A stretch of 64,000 bases of DNA from the NCBI GenBank assembly GCA_949317995.1, contig OX439036.1:3527207-3591206 (forward strand). Direction: 5' to 3'. This DNA is from Acholoe squamosa. Its lineage: Eukaryota > Annelida > Polychaeta > Phyllodocida > Polynoidae. Shown here piece after piece: positions 1 to 11,400 of this stretch. Both the position numbers and the translations under genes were made by a program. The notes beneath the pieces were generated by a model, which searched no databases, was not told the origin of the DNA, and saw only the letters and a program-made list of their open reading frames with translations. Position 1 is the first letter of the stretch; each line of letters starts with the position of its first letter.

Positions 1-75
1 TATCCATTCTCAATAATACACCATCTCCAACCACTTCCCGTTTTTCTGAGAGCAAGTGCCTGATTGGAGACAACC

Positions 76-104
76 ATGGCGAACAGGGCATGCAGCCAGC
101 CCAG
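76..104 (+). promoter_or_regulatory. Leader exon ATG and splice donor, unit A copy
   Basis: ATG at 76-78 and CCAG/GTAGGC after 104, identical to 17313-17341. The matching TATA box would lie just upstream of the window. Confidence 0.5.
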
Positions 105-389
105 GTAGGCCTGTCTTAAGTGTCCATTTTAGTACATAGACCATCAGTCGTTCTTGTATTTGGTAATGACATATTTGTTGTCATACTGCCCAGACTCCTC
201 AATTCACCAATGGTAGTGTGAGCTCAGAGTATCTAGAAAAAGTTGAATGATCTTCACTCTTCACTGCCCAATATTTGTGCCTGCTGAATCCTCCATCTCG
301 TGTGAACCTAATATCTCAAATACACTCAACCAAAAACTATTACACAGGTAGACTTACCCTGCAGAATTTGATTTCTTTCCAAACCACAG

Positions 390-889
390 ATTGGATACCA
401 TTGATTGCTGGACCATACATGACCTATTGGGTCCTGTGGGATTATTGGACGCTGATAGAGAAATCCTTGAATTAAGATCTCTGATCTGCCGGTATAGGAA
501 CTTGGTCCTGGGAATATCTCCCTGTGACGTGGCTTTCTATTTGACAAATCCTGCTGTATTAAAGCAGATTGACTTAACCAATGATCGCGTTCAAGCTGTG
601 ATAAAAACAATACTCACTATGGTGTGCTCTGACACACCCACTAAACCTATCTGGGCGAGGTTTGACCAGCATGTGGCTAGTTACTTAGCCCTATTGAGCG
701 CAAGGACGCTCCTGGCTTCAGAGAAGCCGCTAGCTAACCTGCCTAGACACTTTACAAGTGTAGGCAGAAGTCTAGCAATCAACGATTCGATAGATCTGGT
801 TCTCCAACAGGCCATCTTTGAATGGTATCACTGGTCAGGCAGGTCCAGATATTTCCGGCTCCAAGTACCCGGCTTAGACTCACGCAGGG
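390..889 (+). CDS. Open middle exon upstream of env, unit A
   Basis: Same exon-like frame as 17627-18126, with the same acceptor-like and donor-like borders and nearly identical sequence. Presence in both copies reflects the recent duplication, not independent conservation. Confidence 0.48.
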
Positions 890-1179
890 GTAAGCTACCT
901 ACATTCACATATCATATTTTTTACAATTATCTTTAACACCTTACTAACCAAGGTCATACAAAGACACCACCCTAACCCACACCCCTGTTTCCTCCAAACC
1001 TTTTATCTCACCAACACCCCACACATAACCCCCCACACACAAACAAGCACCCAGTGCAATACCCCCCCACACACACACACACACACACACCAAACCGCCG
1101 CTCCCTCATGTCTTTTTCAAAATCATTTTTCTAAGACCCTACATATTCTTTAAAATTTTTTTTTAGGGCTGCAGTCCTG

Positions 1180-3873
1180 ATGACTACCCTAGCAGCAATC
1201 CTAGCCACAACTGTCGGATTGGTACACCAGGAATCTAACCAAAGGACCATCTTCAGACCAAATTTTGGAGTGATTTTTACAAAAATGGACCAACCCCTCC
1301 TCTCCAACTACATGGATTACCCACTAGTATTAAGCCTAAACCTGACCCTAGACCAGCCCCTCAGAAAACCAGACAATATCTCTCCACTAGTGAAACCCAG
1401 CGCACCCCCATACATAACCCAAACAGCCACAAACTTGGATCACATGTTAGATAACCTTTTCTACAAATCACAGACCCTACTGAATGACCTAATCAAAATT
1501 GTAAGCCCGCCCAGCATGAGATATCCAAGAAATGCCCCAGGCCAGCCCATAGGAGATATCCTGAGAATCCTGGTAGGTTTGGGAACACAGCCTGAAATTG
1601 ATATCCTAAATTCAGAGATGTCAGAGTTGGACAAAAGATTCGCTACCAAAATGCATGTAGTGGAACTAGCCACACATTTCCTTTTAAATATGTCAGAATA
1701 TAATTATCACACACTCACCGCCTTCTCAGAATTCCAAAATGACACAGATGACGCCTTATCACTGTTAGCAAATAGATTTCAAAATTTAGACTCAAATCTT
1801 TCTGACATTTTTCTGAATTTGGAATCACAAACCAAACAGGATACCTTCTACTCAATGCTATTCTCGGCCGCAAATTCACTCATCGATCTCCATGATGACT
1901 TAAGCAACCTATTATCTGCTCTAAATTCACTCATGGAGGGCGAGCTACCCCTCACCCTCATCCCACACGACACATTAGAAATAGGACTGAATAACCTTTC
2001 AGACGCCCTCAGTAGCAACCACCCAGAAATAAATATTCTGAAATTACCGGTAGACTTCTACTACAAAAGGAAAGTTAGAGCACAGTGGAATGATAATACC
2101 ACATTACTTATAACCATACCGGTACCCATAGGTCTAGGGGAAAATACCTATTCCATATATAGAACAGAAACCTTCCCCATCCCCTTCGATACCTCCAACC
2201 CCCACTCAATAGGATACACCCTTTTACAAAAACTACCCCCGTTCATAGCATTACCACCAACACACTCACACTACATTGAGCTACAACAAGCCGACATGGA
2301 CCTGTGTACACACGATACCTTTATCAGTTGTGACCGGCCCCTACCTTTGTTATCACCCCTAAACCCCACATGCTCCCTGTCACTACTGTTAGACACACCA
2401 GACGCAGTATACCACACATGCAGCTTTGCTGCACACATGTCCGCCCCCATTCCACGCTTAGTTAAGTCTATATCACACTCAGACTACCTATTAGTTACCA
2501 ATGAATCGCCCTCACTTATGCTATGCCCCAATGAAGGCCAAATTGAGCTTAAAAATGCAGCCTCTTCAGTAATATCAGTACCATGCATGTGCTCAATTAG
2601 AAATGCTGGGATGATAATGATAAATTCAAATCTTTCCTGCATACATAACACCACATTACGGCCCCTCGTCAGGATACCCATCAACCTCCCTCTATGGCGC
2701 CATTTTGGCAACCCACCAGCCAATGTTTCAGGCGTCACCATGACAACCATTCCCCGGACCCTAGATCTACCAAATTTTGAATATCTAAAACACCTCCACA
2801 ACCAAAGATTATTGCCCATATTTAAAGAAGTAATAGCCCTCAGGAAAGCCGCCCTAGGTTTGACCAAGTCAAGACCCTTCTTGTCAGTAAATACATTAAT
2901 GCATCTTGGCTACCATCTGGAATATTCCCCCTGGTTACATCTTCTGTCCCCGCTACTGGCCATCTTGTGCTGTGCAATCACGTGCCACGGTCAGCTGCGC
3001 GTGACGAGACTGGCGCAGCTAGTCACCATGCACATTGCGCTGAAGACACCAACCATGGCGGACGCGGCAAAGTTCAACACCTTAAGGAAGCTAGTGCTGA
3101 ACATCAGCAGCTTGTGGCCGCCTCAGGCAACAACTTCGCCACATGCAGAAAGCAGCCTGGAGAAATACCAGCCTCCATACCAGGCCGGCAGGTATGATAC
3201 CATGTGGGCCTGGATCCTAGTTTTCCTAGCCTTGTACCTGGCCCGCGCCCTGGCCAGGAGATGCTGGCGACACTGGCCCTACCTAGCTAGAGTGGATGAT
3301 ATCTCGGAGATGCCAAAATTCGTCCTCCAAATCCACTCAGAGGGTAGGACCTATGATTTCGTCGTCGGCAGGATGATCTTCGGCAGAAACTTGTGGCCTT
3401 TCTCCATCATGGCACCCAAGGTGGCTAAGCCCCGGCTAACTAGCCCTTTCGGCCGCCATCTGGAAGTGGAGTGGAAGGGGGAAGTGACCTTCATAATCGC
3501 CGGAAAGATCAAGCAAGTTAAATTGGAACGTTACCCGAGATGCCCTCTGTTCTGGAGGCTACGGCTACACAAGGCCCTAACATCCAGCCCCCACGTCTTG
3601 ACCCTGGTAATCAAGGAAAAGGGACAGCCGGATTTCCAGCTTTCACCATCAGACACTGTCCCAATGCCCCAGCTATCACCACCCACCAGATATAGATCCC
3701 CTTTTTGCCCCAAAATGGAAGCCCCCTCTACCTCTAGGAGCTTAGTGGAACTCACTAAGTTCACTAACCTGGAGCTACAGCCGGATTCAGACAAATATCT
3801 CTTTGACCCCACCACATCGGATGAAAGGCCCAAAAAGTCATCCCCCAGCGGTAAGTCTATTTATTTTAATTAG
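1180..3873 (+). CDS. env: Env-like membrane glycoprotein, unit A (897 codons)
   Basis: Near-identical to the unit B copy and also open throughout; a small in-frame length difference separates the two. Same N-terminal hydrophobic segment, sequon-rich ectodomain, membrane segment near residue 673 and basic tail. Two open copies in tandem argue for recent origin. Confidence 0.63.
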   Translation: MTTLAAILATTVGLVHQESNQRTIFRPNFGVIFTKMDQPLLSNYMDYPLVLSLNLTLDQPLRKPDNISPLVKPSAPPYITQTATNLDHMLDNLFYKSQTLLNDLIKIVSPPSMRYPRNAPGQPIGDILRILVGLGTQPEIDILNSEMSELDKRFATKMHVVELATHFLLNMSEYNYHTLTAFSEFQNDTDDALSLLANRFQNLDSNLSDIFLNLESQTKQDTFYSMLFSAANSLIDLHDDLSNLLSALNSLMEGELPLTLIPHDTLEIGLNNLSDALSSNHPEINILKLPVDFYYKRKVRAQWNDNTTLLITIPVPIGLGENTYSIYRTETFPIPFDTSNPHSIGYTLLQKLPPFIALPPTHSHYIELQQADMDLCTHDTFISCDRPLPLLSPLNPTCSLSLLLDTPDAVYHTCSFAAHMSAPIPRLVKSISHSDYLLVTNESPSLMLCPNEGQIELKNAASSVISVPCMCSIRNAGMIMINSNLSCIHNTTLRPLVRIPINLPLWRHFGNPPANVSGVTMTTIPRTLDLPNFEYLKHLHNQRLLPIFKEVIALRKAALGLTKSRPFLSVNTLMHLGYHLEYSPWLHLLSPLLAILCCAITCHGQLRVTRLAQLVTMHIALKTPTMADAAKFNTLRKLVLNISSLWPPQATTSPHAESSLEKYQPPYQAGRYDTMWAWILVFLALYLARALARRCWRHWPYLARVDDISEMPKFVLQIHSEGRTYDFVVGRMIFGRNLWPFSIMAPKVAKPRLTSPFGRHLEVEWKGEVTFIIAGKIKQVKLERYPRCPLFWRLRLHKALTSSPHVLTLVIKEKGQPDFQLSPSDTVPMPQLSPPTRYRSPFCPKMEAPSTSRSLVELTKFTNLELQPDSDKYLFDPTTSDERPKKSSPSGKSIYFN

Positions 3874-5126
3874 AAACACACAGCAAGGCCACATGTAGGG
3901 ATCATCAATTGGAAAAAGGCGGCAATTAGGCCACCCCGCACCCTGTTAAGATCATGTAAACAGACCCCGACCCCTCTCCATGAACGATCCACCGGATAGC
4001 CCCACCCCTGAGGATATCACCTTTTATGTGGGGATAGGCCCATAAACTAACCAGCCCGGTTACACCGAGCCCCTTGCTTTACACCATCTTCCCAGGGTCC
4101 CCAACCCCACTCAAAGCCCCAACCCCCACCCCCCCCCCCCCAAGATCAAACTTTCATCTAAGTAACTACTCCAGTAGAGCACGTGTGCACTGGCTAAACC
4201 AAAACAAACCGTTTGTTGTCAGTATACCCGTTACCATAACAACGGGGGAACCACCCACTCTATTTATAGAACAGGTGTCCCCACACGGTGATAATGGGTG
4301 CTCCGGCGAATTTGGCCACGGCACCGTCCCCCCGATACAGGAGAGCATAACAGATAGAAAGCTCGGGCCCAGGCAGCGGCAAAGCAATCCGAGCTCACTA
4401 TATCAACTCCCCTGAACCCCAGGAAGCCCAGCATCCCAACCGCCTATATGTGTTTAATTTCAAACTGGCTGAGAGGGCCTATTACATAATCTATGGTAGG
4501 TAAAATTTCGACTCACCACTCCAACATGGCCGTTTTTCGGTTCATGACGGAGACCACCGTCCCACCTCAGCGACCACCGGCCACCCCCATAGCCATATAG
4601 CTTAGGACCGTCCCGAGGTTATACCCAATGTCAGTAGCATTTGGAAGGTACCATTACACTTATGTGGGGATGGCAGGTAGTTTTCACACATACGCCGCAA
4701 AGACGCTTATGTCAGGATCGCCCCCTCCCTCATCTAGCCTACCCCTTTTACCCCTCCCACCCCGCCCCACACTGAACCCCCCAAAGTCCGAAAGACGCCC
4801 AAAAAAAACATACCCATACACGGCCATCATCATCTACACTGAGCTAAAATAACATGATAACCACAGCTAAGCCTAACTAACACAATTTGTCGGCCTACAC
4901 TAATGTTCATCAGTATTGGCACCGGCTGCAGCGTCTTGTCCGACAACTTTCGCGCCATACGCGGCAGCCCGGCGCCATCTTGGTTTCGTTTTATCTACCG
5001 AAACTGACGGACGTCACGGCCGTCACCATGACTACCATCGGTCATGTGACACCCGCACGTGGCATCCCTACCACAACAACAACATTAGCACATGCTCAGT
5101 CTTTAACTTGTTCAGATCAAACTTAC

Positions 5127-5414
5127 CTCAATAACCATTGACTGCCCCGCCAGGAGGAATGATCAGCCATTGGATCTGCGTGATGCTGAAATACAAATTA
5201 AAAGTCATATTAAACCAAGGCTCCACGTTTTGAATAAGCCAATTCTCAAAATCCATAATCACCCTTGAGGTCAGAAAATACTTACAATCCACCTGACATG
5301 GTGATAGTGAGGTGCAGAATGGTGCCGTTGGGCATTACCAGCTCGACTTCATACACCTCCATCCTGGTTATGTAACATTATGACATCACAGACGAACGAG
5401 CGCCCCTTTTTATA
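5127..5414 (-). promoter_or_regulatory. Candidate antisense transcription unit, unit A
   Basis: Same signals as in unit B: TATA core 5407-5414, ATG 5362-5360, then donor- and acceptor-like sites at the equivalent offsets. Confidence 0.43.
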
Positions 5415-5558
5415 GCACCTTGGATCAAAAATTTAGCGCGAGGGAAATAAAATTTTCTTTTTCTTTTCTCCATTTTTCTTTCCTCCGCCCCCCATTTCGA
5501 CCAAAAATAAATTTTCCTTCAAATCATCTCAAACACAATTTCCTTCAAGGCAATCGAC

Positions 5559-5621
5559 ACAGGTAGGAGTCGATCTGAGCAGGTCTTACCTGTACTTATT
5601 CCCCATAACTTATTCGACTCC
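5559..5621. other. Predicted H-type RNA pseudoknot, unit A
   Basis: Identical stems: 5559-5565 with 5587-5593, and 5566-5573 with 5614-5621. Confidence 0.5.
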
Positions 5622-6048
5622 TCGCCATTACGGTGCAGCACCAGCTCACTACCACCACCTGGTGAACCTAAGACAAACTAACCACAGCATCCTTGGATAC
5701 AGGACCCGCGCTAAGCCAAGTGAATAAATTGAGCTCTGCATTCAGGTTTGTACGTTGAAAGGAAAATAACATTAACCTCATGTCCTTTCTCCGTATTGAC
5801 CGTAGTCTGCCCGCAACCCAAAACAAACAAACTATAGGTCCATGAACTAAATTATTTTTCCCTAATTTACAGCCACCACCCCACAGTTTTACAATACCAA
5901 TGCTACTGCATCTTGTTTTCATGGTCGACACACGGACAAATTAACCTCTTTGGTCAAATTCGGTATTTTTGTGGACCACCTTGTGAACCATACGTCTTTA
6001 ACCTGTTTCTAACGTCAGACACCCCTCTGTTCTTGTCTCTGTCTGCAG

Positions 6049-6158
6049 GACCACCGAAGAAGAAGGGCAACAAAGGCAAGCGCGGCCTGGGATCAGATTT
6101 GCCTCCATCTACAGACCCAGGCCAAGCCCCTACAGCAGAAGGTGCCACCAAAGAGTAA
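6049..6158 (+). CDS. Short Lys-rich accessory exon, unit A
   Basis: Same acceptor-like tract and basic coding stretch as 23300-23409. Confidence 0.38.
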
Positions 6159-6379
6159 GCAGGGCTAGTAAAACCTGCCAAGAAGCCATCCCAACCGGCC
6201 CAATAGACCCAAGGACCCCAAGCAACACCACCAGTCACCCAACAAGCTGCACCGGCAGGTCCTACACGCAAGTAGGTCTTGCAACCAACAGGCCTGGAAC
6301 CCCAATTCCACCAGGCTATGCGGTTTGGAAGGACAGCTACTTCTCCCCCAAGCCTGTACACCCAACCAGGCCACCCACC

Positions 6380-6811
6380 TTGAACCTGTGTACTTTATGT
6401 TTGGACGGTCCAGGAACTTTTGCTTGCCCCTGTGCTTATTATCAAAGCCAGGAACAAGCCACAATACACAGTTCACCTTCTTTTACCACCTTCAGGCCCA
6501 TCGACAGAAATTCAAAAAGACATCCTTTCAAGCCAACACCACCACCAAGAAGTAACACGACATTCGACCCACCCCTTGATGACAGCAGCTCATCCTCCTC
6601 CTCCTCAACTTCCCCTGAGATTGGAGACATGGCTTTCATGGAAGCCTCTTTTTCACAATTTAGAATAGACTCCTTTGATGACGACTACAACATGGAAGCC
6701 AAACAGAGGAGAAAATCAGCTGCTGGAAGACATTTCTGTAGATCCCCCATGGAACACTACAACTTACCACCAAGTAGCATTGGCACGAAATTGAGAAAAT
6801 TTAAGTACTAG
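6380..6811 (+). CDS. Accessory open frame with Ser/Asp-rich core, unit A
   Basis: Same frame as 23631-24062 in the other tandem copy, with the same length and predicted features. Confidence 0.38.
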   Translation: MNLCTLCLDGPGTFACPCAYYQSQEQATIHSSPSFTTFRPIDRNSKRHPFKPTPPPRSNTTFDPPLDDSSSSSSSSTSPEIGDMAFMEASFSQFRIDSFDDDYNMEAKQRRKSAAGRHFCRSPMEHYNLPPSSIGTKLRKFKY

Positions 6812-7755
6812 GACTGCACATACATGCAAAATTATGAATTTTTATATCTTCCTAATCTGACATTGTAGGGACACAATTTTTCCCACCCCCCACCCATGGG
6901 ACTCCCAGAGTCACCACAAATTTATACGCTGAATGGTTTTCAAGAAAGCTGATATAAAAAGTTCAATCTGTACTGTGAAACATTTAAAACCACATGTAAG
7001 TTTTCTTAACACTAATCCACTCTGTGAGGATACTGAGCGAAATCAGAAACCTAGGTGCCACAGAGCCCCCCCCCCCAACAAAGTTACCTTTTCTCTTAAA
7101 GGACGATACCATGTTCTTCAAGCCCAAAACAGTTTGCATTTGTATTTATGGGTTTTAGTCTTAGCCAGCATGTTACATTTTTCCTCTGTATTTATTGTAT
7201 TGCAAGATTACTGACCTAGTCAATATCCAGACATGTAGAGGATATATTTTTGAAGCATGTATTTTTATACAAACTTGTTAACTATGTACACTTGATCTCA
7301 TACAGGAACCGGTATATGTGACAGAGTATGGCTGCTGTTTCTGCCCTGATTGCTCAAGGCAGGACACAGCAATGAGTATCGCTATTGTCACCAGGATTCT
7401 CGAAGTATTTCTCATCCATGTGTTTTCTCTTGATTTGCATGTATATGTAAGATTTTTATAGCAATTAGCACACAGTAGAGACTGTCACCACAACCTTGTG
7501 GGCCCGACGATATTTTTTGTATGTATTTTTCAAACGAAGCCTGCCTCACTATTGAGGATGTCATTGTTCTTAGAAGTAGACCTATATACACAGTGGATGA
7601 TTCAAGTATGTATGTTAAAACTTTTATACCGGTATTAAGCCAGGTATACACAAGGTTTTGAGTGACCTTATAAATTTTCGCCAAACCTTGAATGCACCAA
7701 TGACGAGTATAAGAACTTTCTCTACCTTTTGCATTCGCGTAGAATCGAATAGGAA

Positions 7756-7765
7756 TGTGGGGATA
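7756..7765 (+). promoter_or_regulatory. Putative polypurine tract of unit A
   Basis: TGTGGGGATA directly before the shared LTR, as at 25017. Confidence 0.6.
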
Positions 7766-8138
7766 TGTCAATGGGGTATTCAAGGTTCATTAATTATTAT
7801 ATGAAATATTTTAAGCCGAATGATCAAGCTCGCCTATAAGGCTCCCTTACACCAAACCTTTGGATCTGACAGAGCCAGGTATCTCTACCCAGCTCTGCCT
7901 CTCCTGGCCAGTGACCTCAGATTCACCTCCGGATCCTGGCTAGGGGTCATGACCTCGACCCCCGCTAAACCCTAGGTACGGGGTGGGAGTGTGCTCACAC
8001 CCACCTCCGTTCCTAGCCAATCAGGGATCGAGCTGCTCCTCCAACAGGTGGGCAGCTCGACCCACCTTTAGGCAAGCCCCCTCCCCCCTCCAGGGTGAGA
8101 TGATGCAAGGCACACCGGGTCTTGCCAATCCCTAAGCA

Positions 8139-8197
8139 TGACGTCATGCTTCTCCCAAGACTGACGTCATGCCTACCCCGAGCTGCTCCTATATATA
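8139..8197 (+). promoter_or_regulatory. LTR core promoter: two CRE/ATF palindromes and a TATA box
   Basis: Perfect TGACGTCA palindromes lie at 8139-8146 and 8162-8169, 23 bp apart (about two helical turns), followed by TATATATA at 8190-8197. The same arrangement and spacing occur in the related LTRs at 30822-30880 and 38415-38473. TGACGTCA is the consensus site for CREB/ATF bZIP factors (established); that it drives this LTR is inference. Confidence 0.75.
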
Positions 8198-8359
8198 TGA
8201 ATACAGGACTAGCTTGGGACACTCTCTCTTATTCTTTACTTTCCTCTCTCCACACCTAGTCTCCATGACACACAGTGCCTTGGTATAGAGCTAGCTTGAT
8301 CAGGTGGGCAGCATACACATTGTACTTCACCATGCCAACATGTACCTGCCTAACACTAC

Positions 8360-8365
8360 AATAAA
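8360..8365 (+). terminator. Polyadenylation signal in shared LTR
   Basis: AATAAA about 165 bp after the TATA box, placed as expected for the R/U5 end of an LTR. Confidence 0.6.
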
Positions 8366-8437
8366 GTGGATTCATCAACTGTACTCTCCGGACTCCTGAG
8401 TTGCTCATGTTCATGACTTGTAACGGTCCGTCGACAA

Positions 8438-8451
8438 TGGTGGAGAAACCC
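8438..8451 (+). promoter_or_regulatory. Putative primer-binding site
   Basis: TGGTGGAGAAACCC lies one base after the LTR end, where minus-strand priming sites sit in LTR elements. The related element has TGGTCGAGAAACCC in the same place (31106). TGG matches the complement of a tRNA CCA end. I cannot name the tRNA. Confidence 0.65.
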
Positions 8452-8486
8452 TCTGAAGATTCCATTGTTACCACCTCTCATGAGCC

Positions 8487-11400
8487 ATGAATAAAAGTGA
8501 GACAACGCCCAATGAGCCAACTCCTGAACGTGCCATTACAACACCGGGACGAGACACGACCCAAAACCAGCTAGCAGCAGCAGCAGCAGCAGAAGCAACA
8601 CCAAATCAGGAACCCACCCAGAGAGACTCATCACCTGATGCACTGACTCTAGACCCAATATTACCAGCATCTCTACAAAAATCAACACCTGTGAGTAAAA
8701 CAAAAACCACCTTTTCACCCACTCATATTGGAGACAATACTGGAGGACAGACCAGTACACCAGTGGCATCACCTGCCCCAGAGTTAAATCTAACATTACC
8801 TGGCCTGTCTGCCTCAGACTCTCCATCTTTAAGACTTGCTGGAATACCAGGCAATATTACCACCTCACCTGTGTGCCACACACCGAGCCACCTAGAACTT
8901 GACTCCCACCTGGAAGCCAGATCACCCCACCTACAAGCCGTTTTGGAAAGCATCCCCACTCACCCCGAGCAGCACAATACCAGTACTGGCCCATCCTCAA
9001 CAAACTCTGTAAACACCAGTCCTACTGACTTGACTTGGGACAACTATATAGTCCAAGAACCAAATACACCTACACAGCTTGACGCTGATTACTGGGGAGA
9101 GAGAATAAGGTCAGCTTTCGCCAGGTGGAGACTAGCACCAAGCCACGCCGTAGGACGAGCTGTAGAGGTAAACCCCTGCAGTTTTCGGAGCAGCCAATCC
9201 GAGGAATCCCCCTCAGCCTTCGCAGCCAGAATCAACAATCTGCTATACGAAGAGTGGCCTAGCTCAAGACCACCCACTGATTGTTTTAGCACATACCACA
9301 ATCCTTCTAACCCAGAAGGCATTGCCACTTCTGATAACCTGTCATCCGGCGCCAGCAGCAGGAATACATCATACTTTTCCCTGCCCCTGCACACCCTAGA
9401 CCCTAGCCCCAGGAAAAGAGCCAGGTCCTGCTCACCTAGACCTAGAAGCAGAACCCCATATTACAGACTTGATAGGAGTGTAGATAACGCCATCAGGGGG
9501 AACATCAGAGCTACATCTAGTGTGTTCAACACAAAGCCACAATTACCAAACAACACACTAACCAGCTCCAGCACATCAGAGGAAGATCCAGAGATAACCT
9601 TCCCACATCTCAACAGACACAAAAACACCAGAAACATGTCCTCTGCACAACCCCCACCAAACGACACCCAAGCTATGACCAGAGACATCATAAGAGAGTG
9701 CACTGCAGCTGTCAGTGATACATTATCTAATGAACGAGCCGGTCAAATCAGCCTTATCTCCACTGAAATCAGAAGGATTGGAAGCAGCACTGCAGAACAG
9801 CTCTCCAGGGTGAATGACAGACTGGATACAATGGACACTTGGAAATCAAATATGGAGCGCGGCATGACAGCTGTCCACAGATCTGCAGTAGAAAGGAGTG
9901 AAGCTACCCTAAAGCAGACTGAAGCTATGACTGCGGAAATCTATGACAGGATCGCCAGAAATCTTGACGACATGAAGTCAGACATCTTCAGAATACTTGA
10001 CCAGCAACAAACAGCGCCTCCTCCAGCACCAAGCCTATCCAACCCAACAAATCCCCCTCAAGGCCAACAACAACATGGTCTCCAACAGGGAGTAAACAGA
10101 ACAACTGGTAGTTCAAACCCAACAGCCCTCACACCGGGGAACACTTTGACACCACCCTGCGCTTTTCAAGACAACACAGCTCGAGGTGTTACAGGTGCCA
10201 CGCCCTTTTCTCACCATCAGAGCCAAGACAGAATGGGTAGTATCCCTTTTTCACACCAGATGGCAGCAGGAGCGCCATCTCAGAGGCAACCAGCCGCTGG
10301 ACCAAGCCTGGGCTCGGTTTACAAGGGTGTATACTACTCACCTCAAGGGCAAACCCCCAACCACCAGCCCATCCCTATGCAGACCCTGCACTCACACACT
10401 CCAACAACAATGAGTGCGACAGGCCAATACTCAACCCCATACCCACAGGCACCTGCACACGTCACTGGAAGTATGGGTAACATGAGTTTCAATCATGACA
10501 AACTCACCTCAGTACAAATGAGCTCTTTCAACAAACCTGAGCCTTTTGACAAACCATCTCCATACAGATCTGCCTCCAAATTCATAGCAGAATTCAAATT
10601 TTGGATCAGGAACGTCCACGCCACTAGACCAGACCTACATGCATCATGTATGTACACCTTCCTCAAAGGCAGAGCTGCTCAATGGTTCTACGCCAACATA
10701 TTTGATAAACCCATCATCTATGACGCAGAAGCCGTTTACACAGCCTTCCTGAAGCGTTTTGGCCAGCTTGACCCTGCAACTATCATTGAAGGGTACAGGA
10801 CCAGAAAACAGCAACCAAAAGAGTCTGTAGAGGATTATATCTCAGACATGACTCTACTGCTGGCCAACAGTAACCTAGATGAATCCGTTCAGGTAGACTA
10901 CCTGCTAAATGGCCTCAGACCAGAAATCAAAAACGTGGTTCTGTCCGACACTCCTGAGAAAATAGCTGACGTTGAACGTTTGGCACTCAAGCAGGAGCTG
11001 AACATAGAAGCAAACAGCATTGCCCAGGCCTCCAGCCAATCAGCAGATCTCTGCGCCATGGGCCACAACAACAGCTACAATAATAACAAGAACAACAACA
11101 CGAAAAATAACTATCAGAGATCCAGGAAGGACAACTACCAAAATAACAACCAGAAGAAGGAAGACAGACTCCCCAGTGGGAGCTACAGCAAGCAATATGA
11201 AGCCAAGTACAGAAGTGGTTTTAACAGCCAATCTGACCCCAACAACAGGAGGACCAGATTTAGAACCCCTTCTGGCGACAGATCCGAGTCTTACAACAGA
11301 AACAACCAGCCCTACAACAACAGGGGCACTTCTCCAAGTAACTACAGAAGATCCCAGTCCAGTGACAGCAACAGGAACGTATTTTTCATCCCTGTGGCCA

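Larger units (their letters stand above)
1..8436 (+). mobile_element. 3' part of a second tandem copy (unit A) of the same retroelement
   Basis: Base 1 corresponds to base 17238 of unit B, and the match runs to the end of the shared LTR at 8436 with few differences (a handful of substitutions plus short length changes, about 24 bp net). It carries the same leader exon, middle exon, env-like ORF, antisense unit, pseudoknot and accessory frames. The LTR at 7766-8436 serves both as the 3' LTR of unit A and the 5' LTR of unit B. This is the layout expected from unequal LTR-LTR exchange. Its 5' LTR, gag and pol would lie upstream of the window. Confidence 0.88.
7766..8436 (+). repeat. LTR shared by units A and B (671 bp)
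   Basis: Starts TGTCAATGGGG directly after the purine-rich TGTGGGGATA and ends GTCGACA directly before a one-base spacer and a TGG primer-site start. The copy at 25027-25697 has the same length and looks identical. The downstream two thirds resemble the 593-bp LTRs at 30512 and 38105. It contains two TGACGTCA sites, a TATATATA box and an AATAAA signal. Confidence 0.9.

Noticed and set aside
6380-6811. ATG-started accessory protein
   Set aside because: The frame begins at a non-ATG codon; it is kept only as an exon-like open frame.
1-8436. 8.4-kb LTRs
   Set aside because: The block equals 17238-25697, but the TG...CA borders, the TGTGGGGATA tract and the related element with CCAT duplications place the LTR at 671 bp. 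The rest is internal sequence of a tandem copy.
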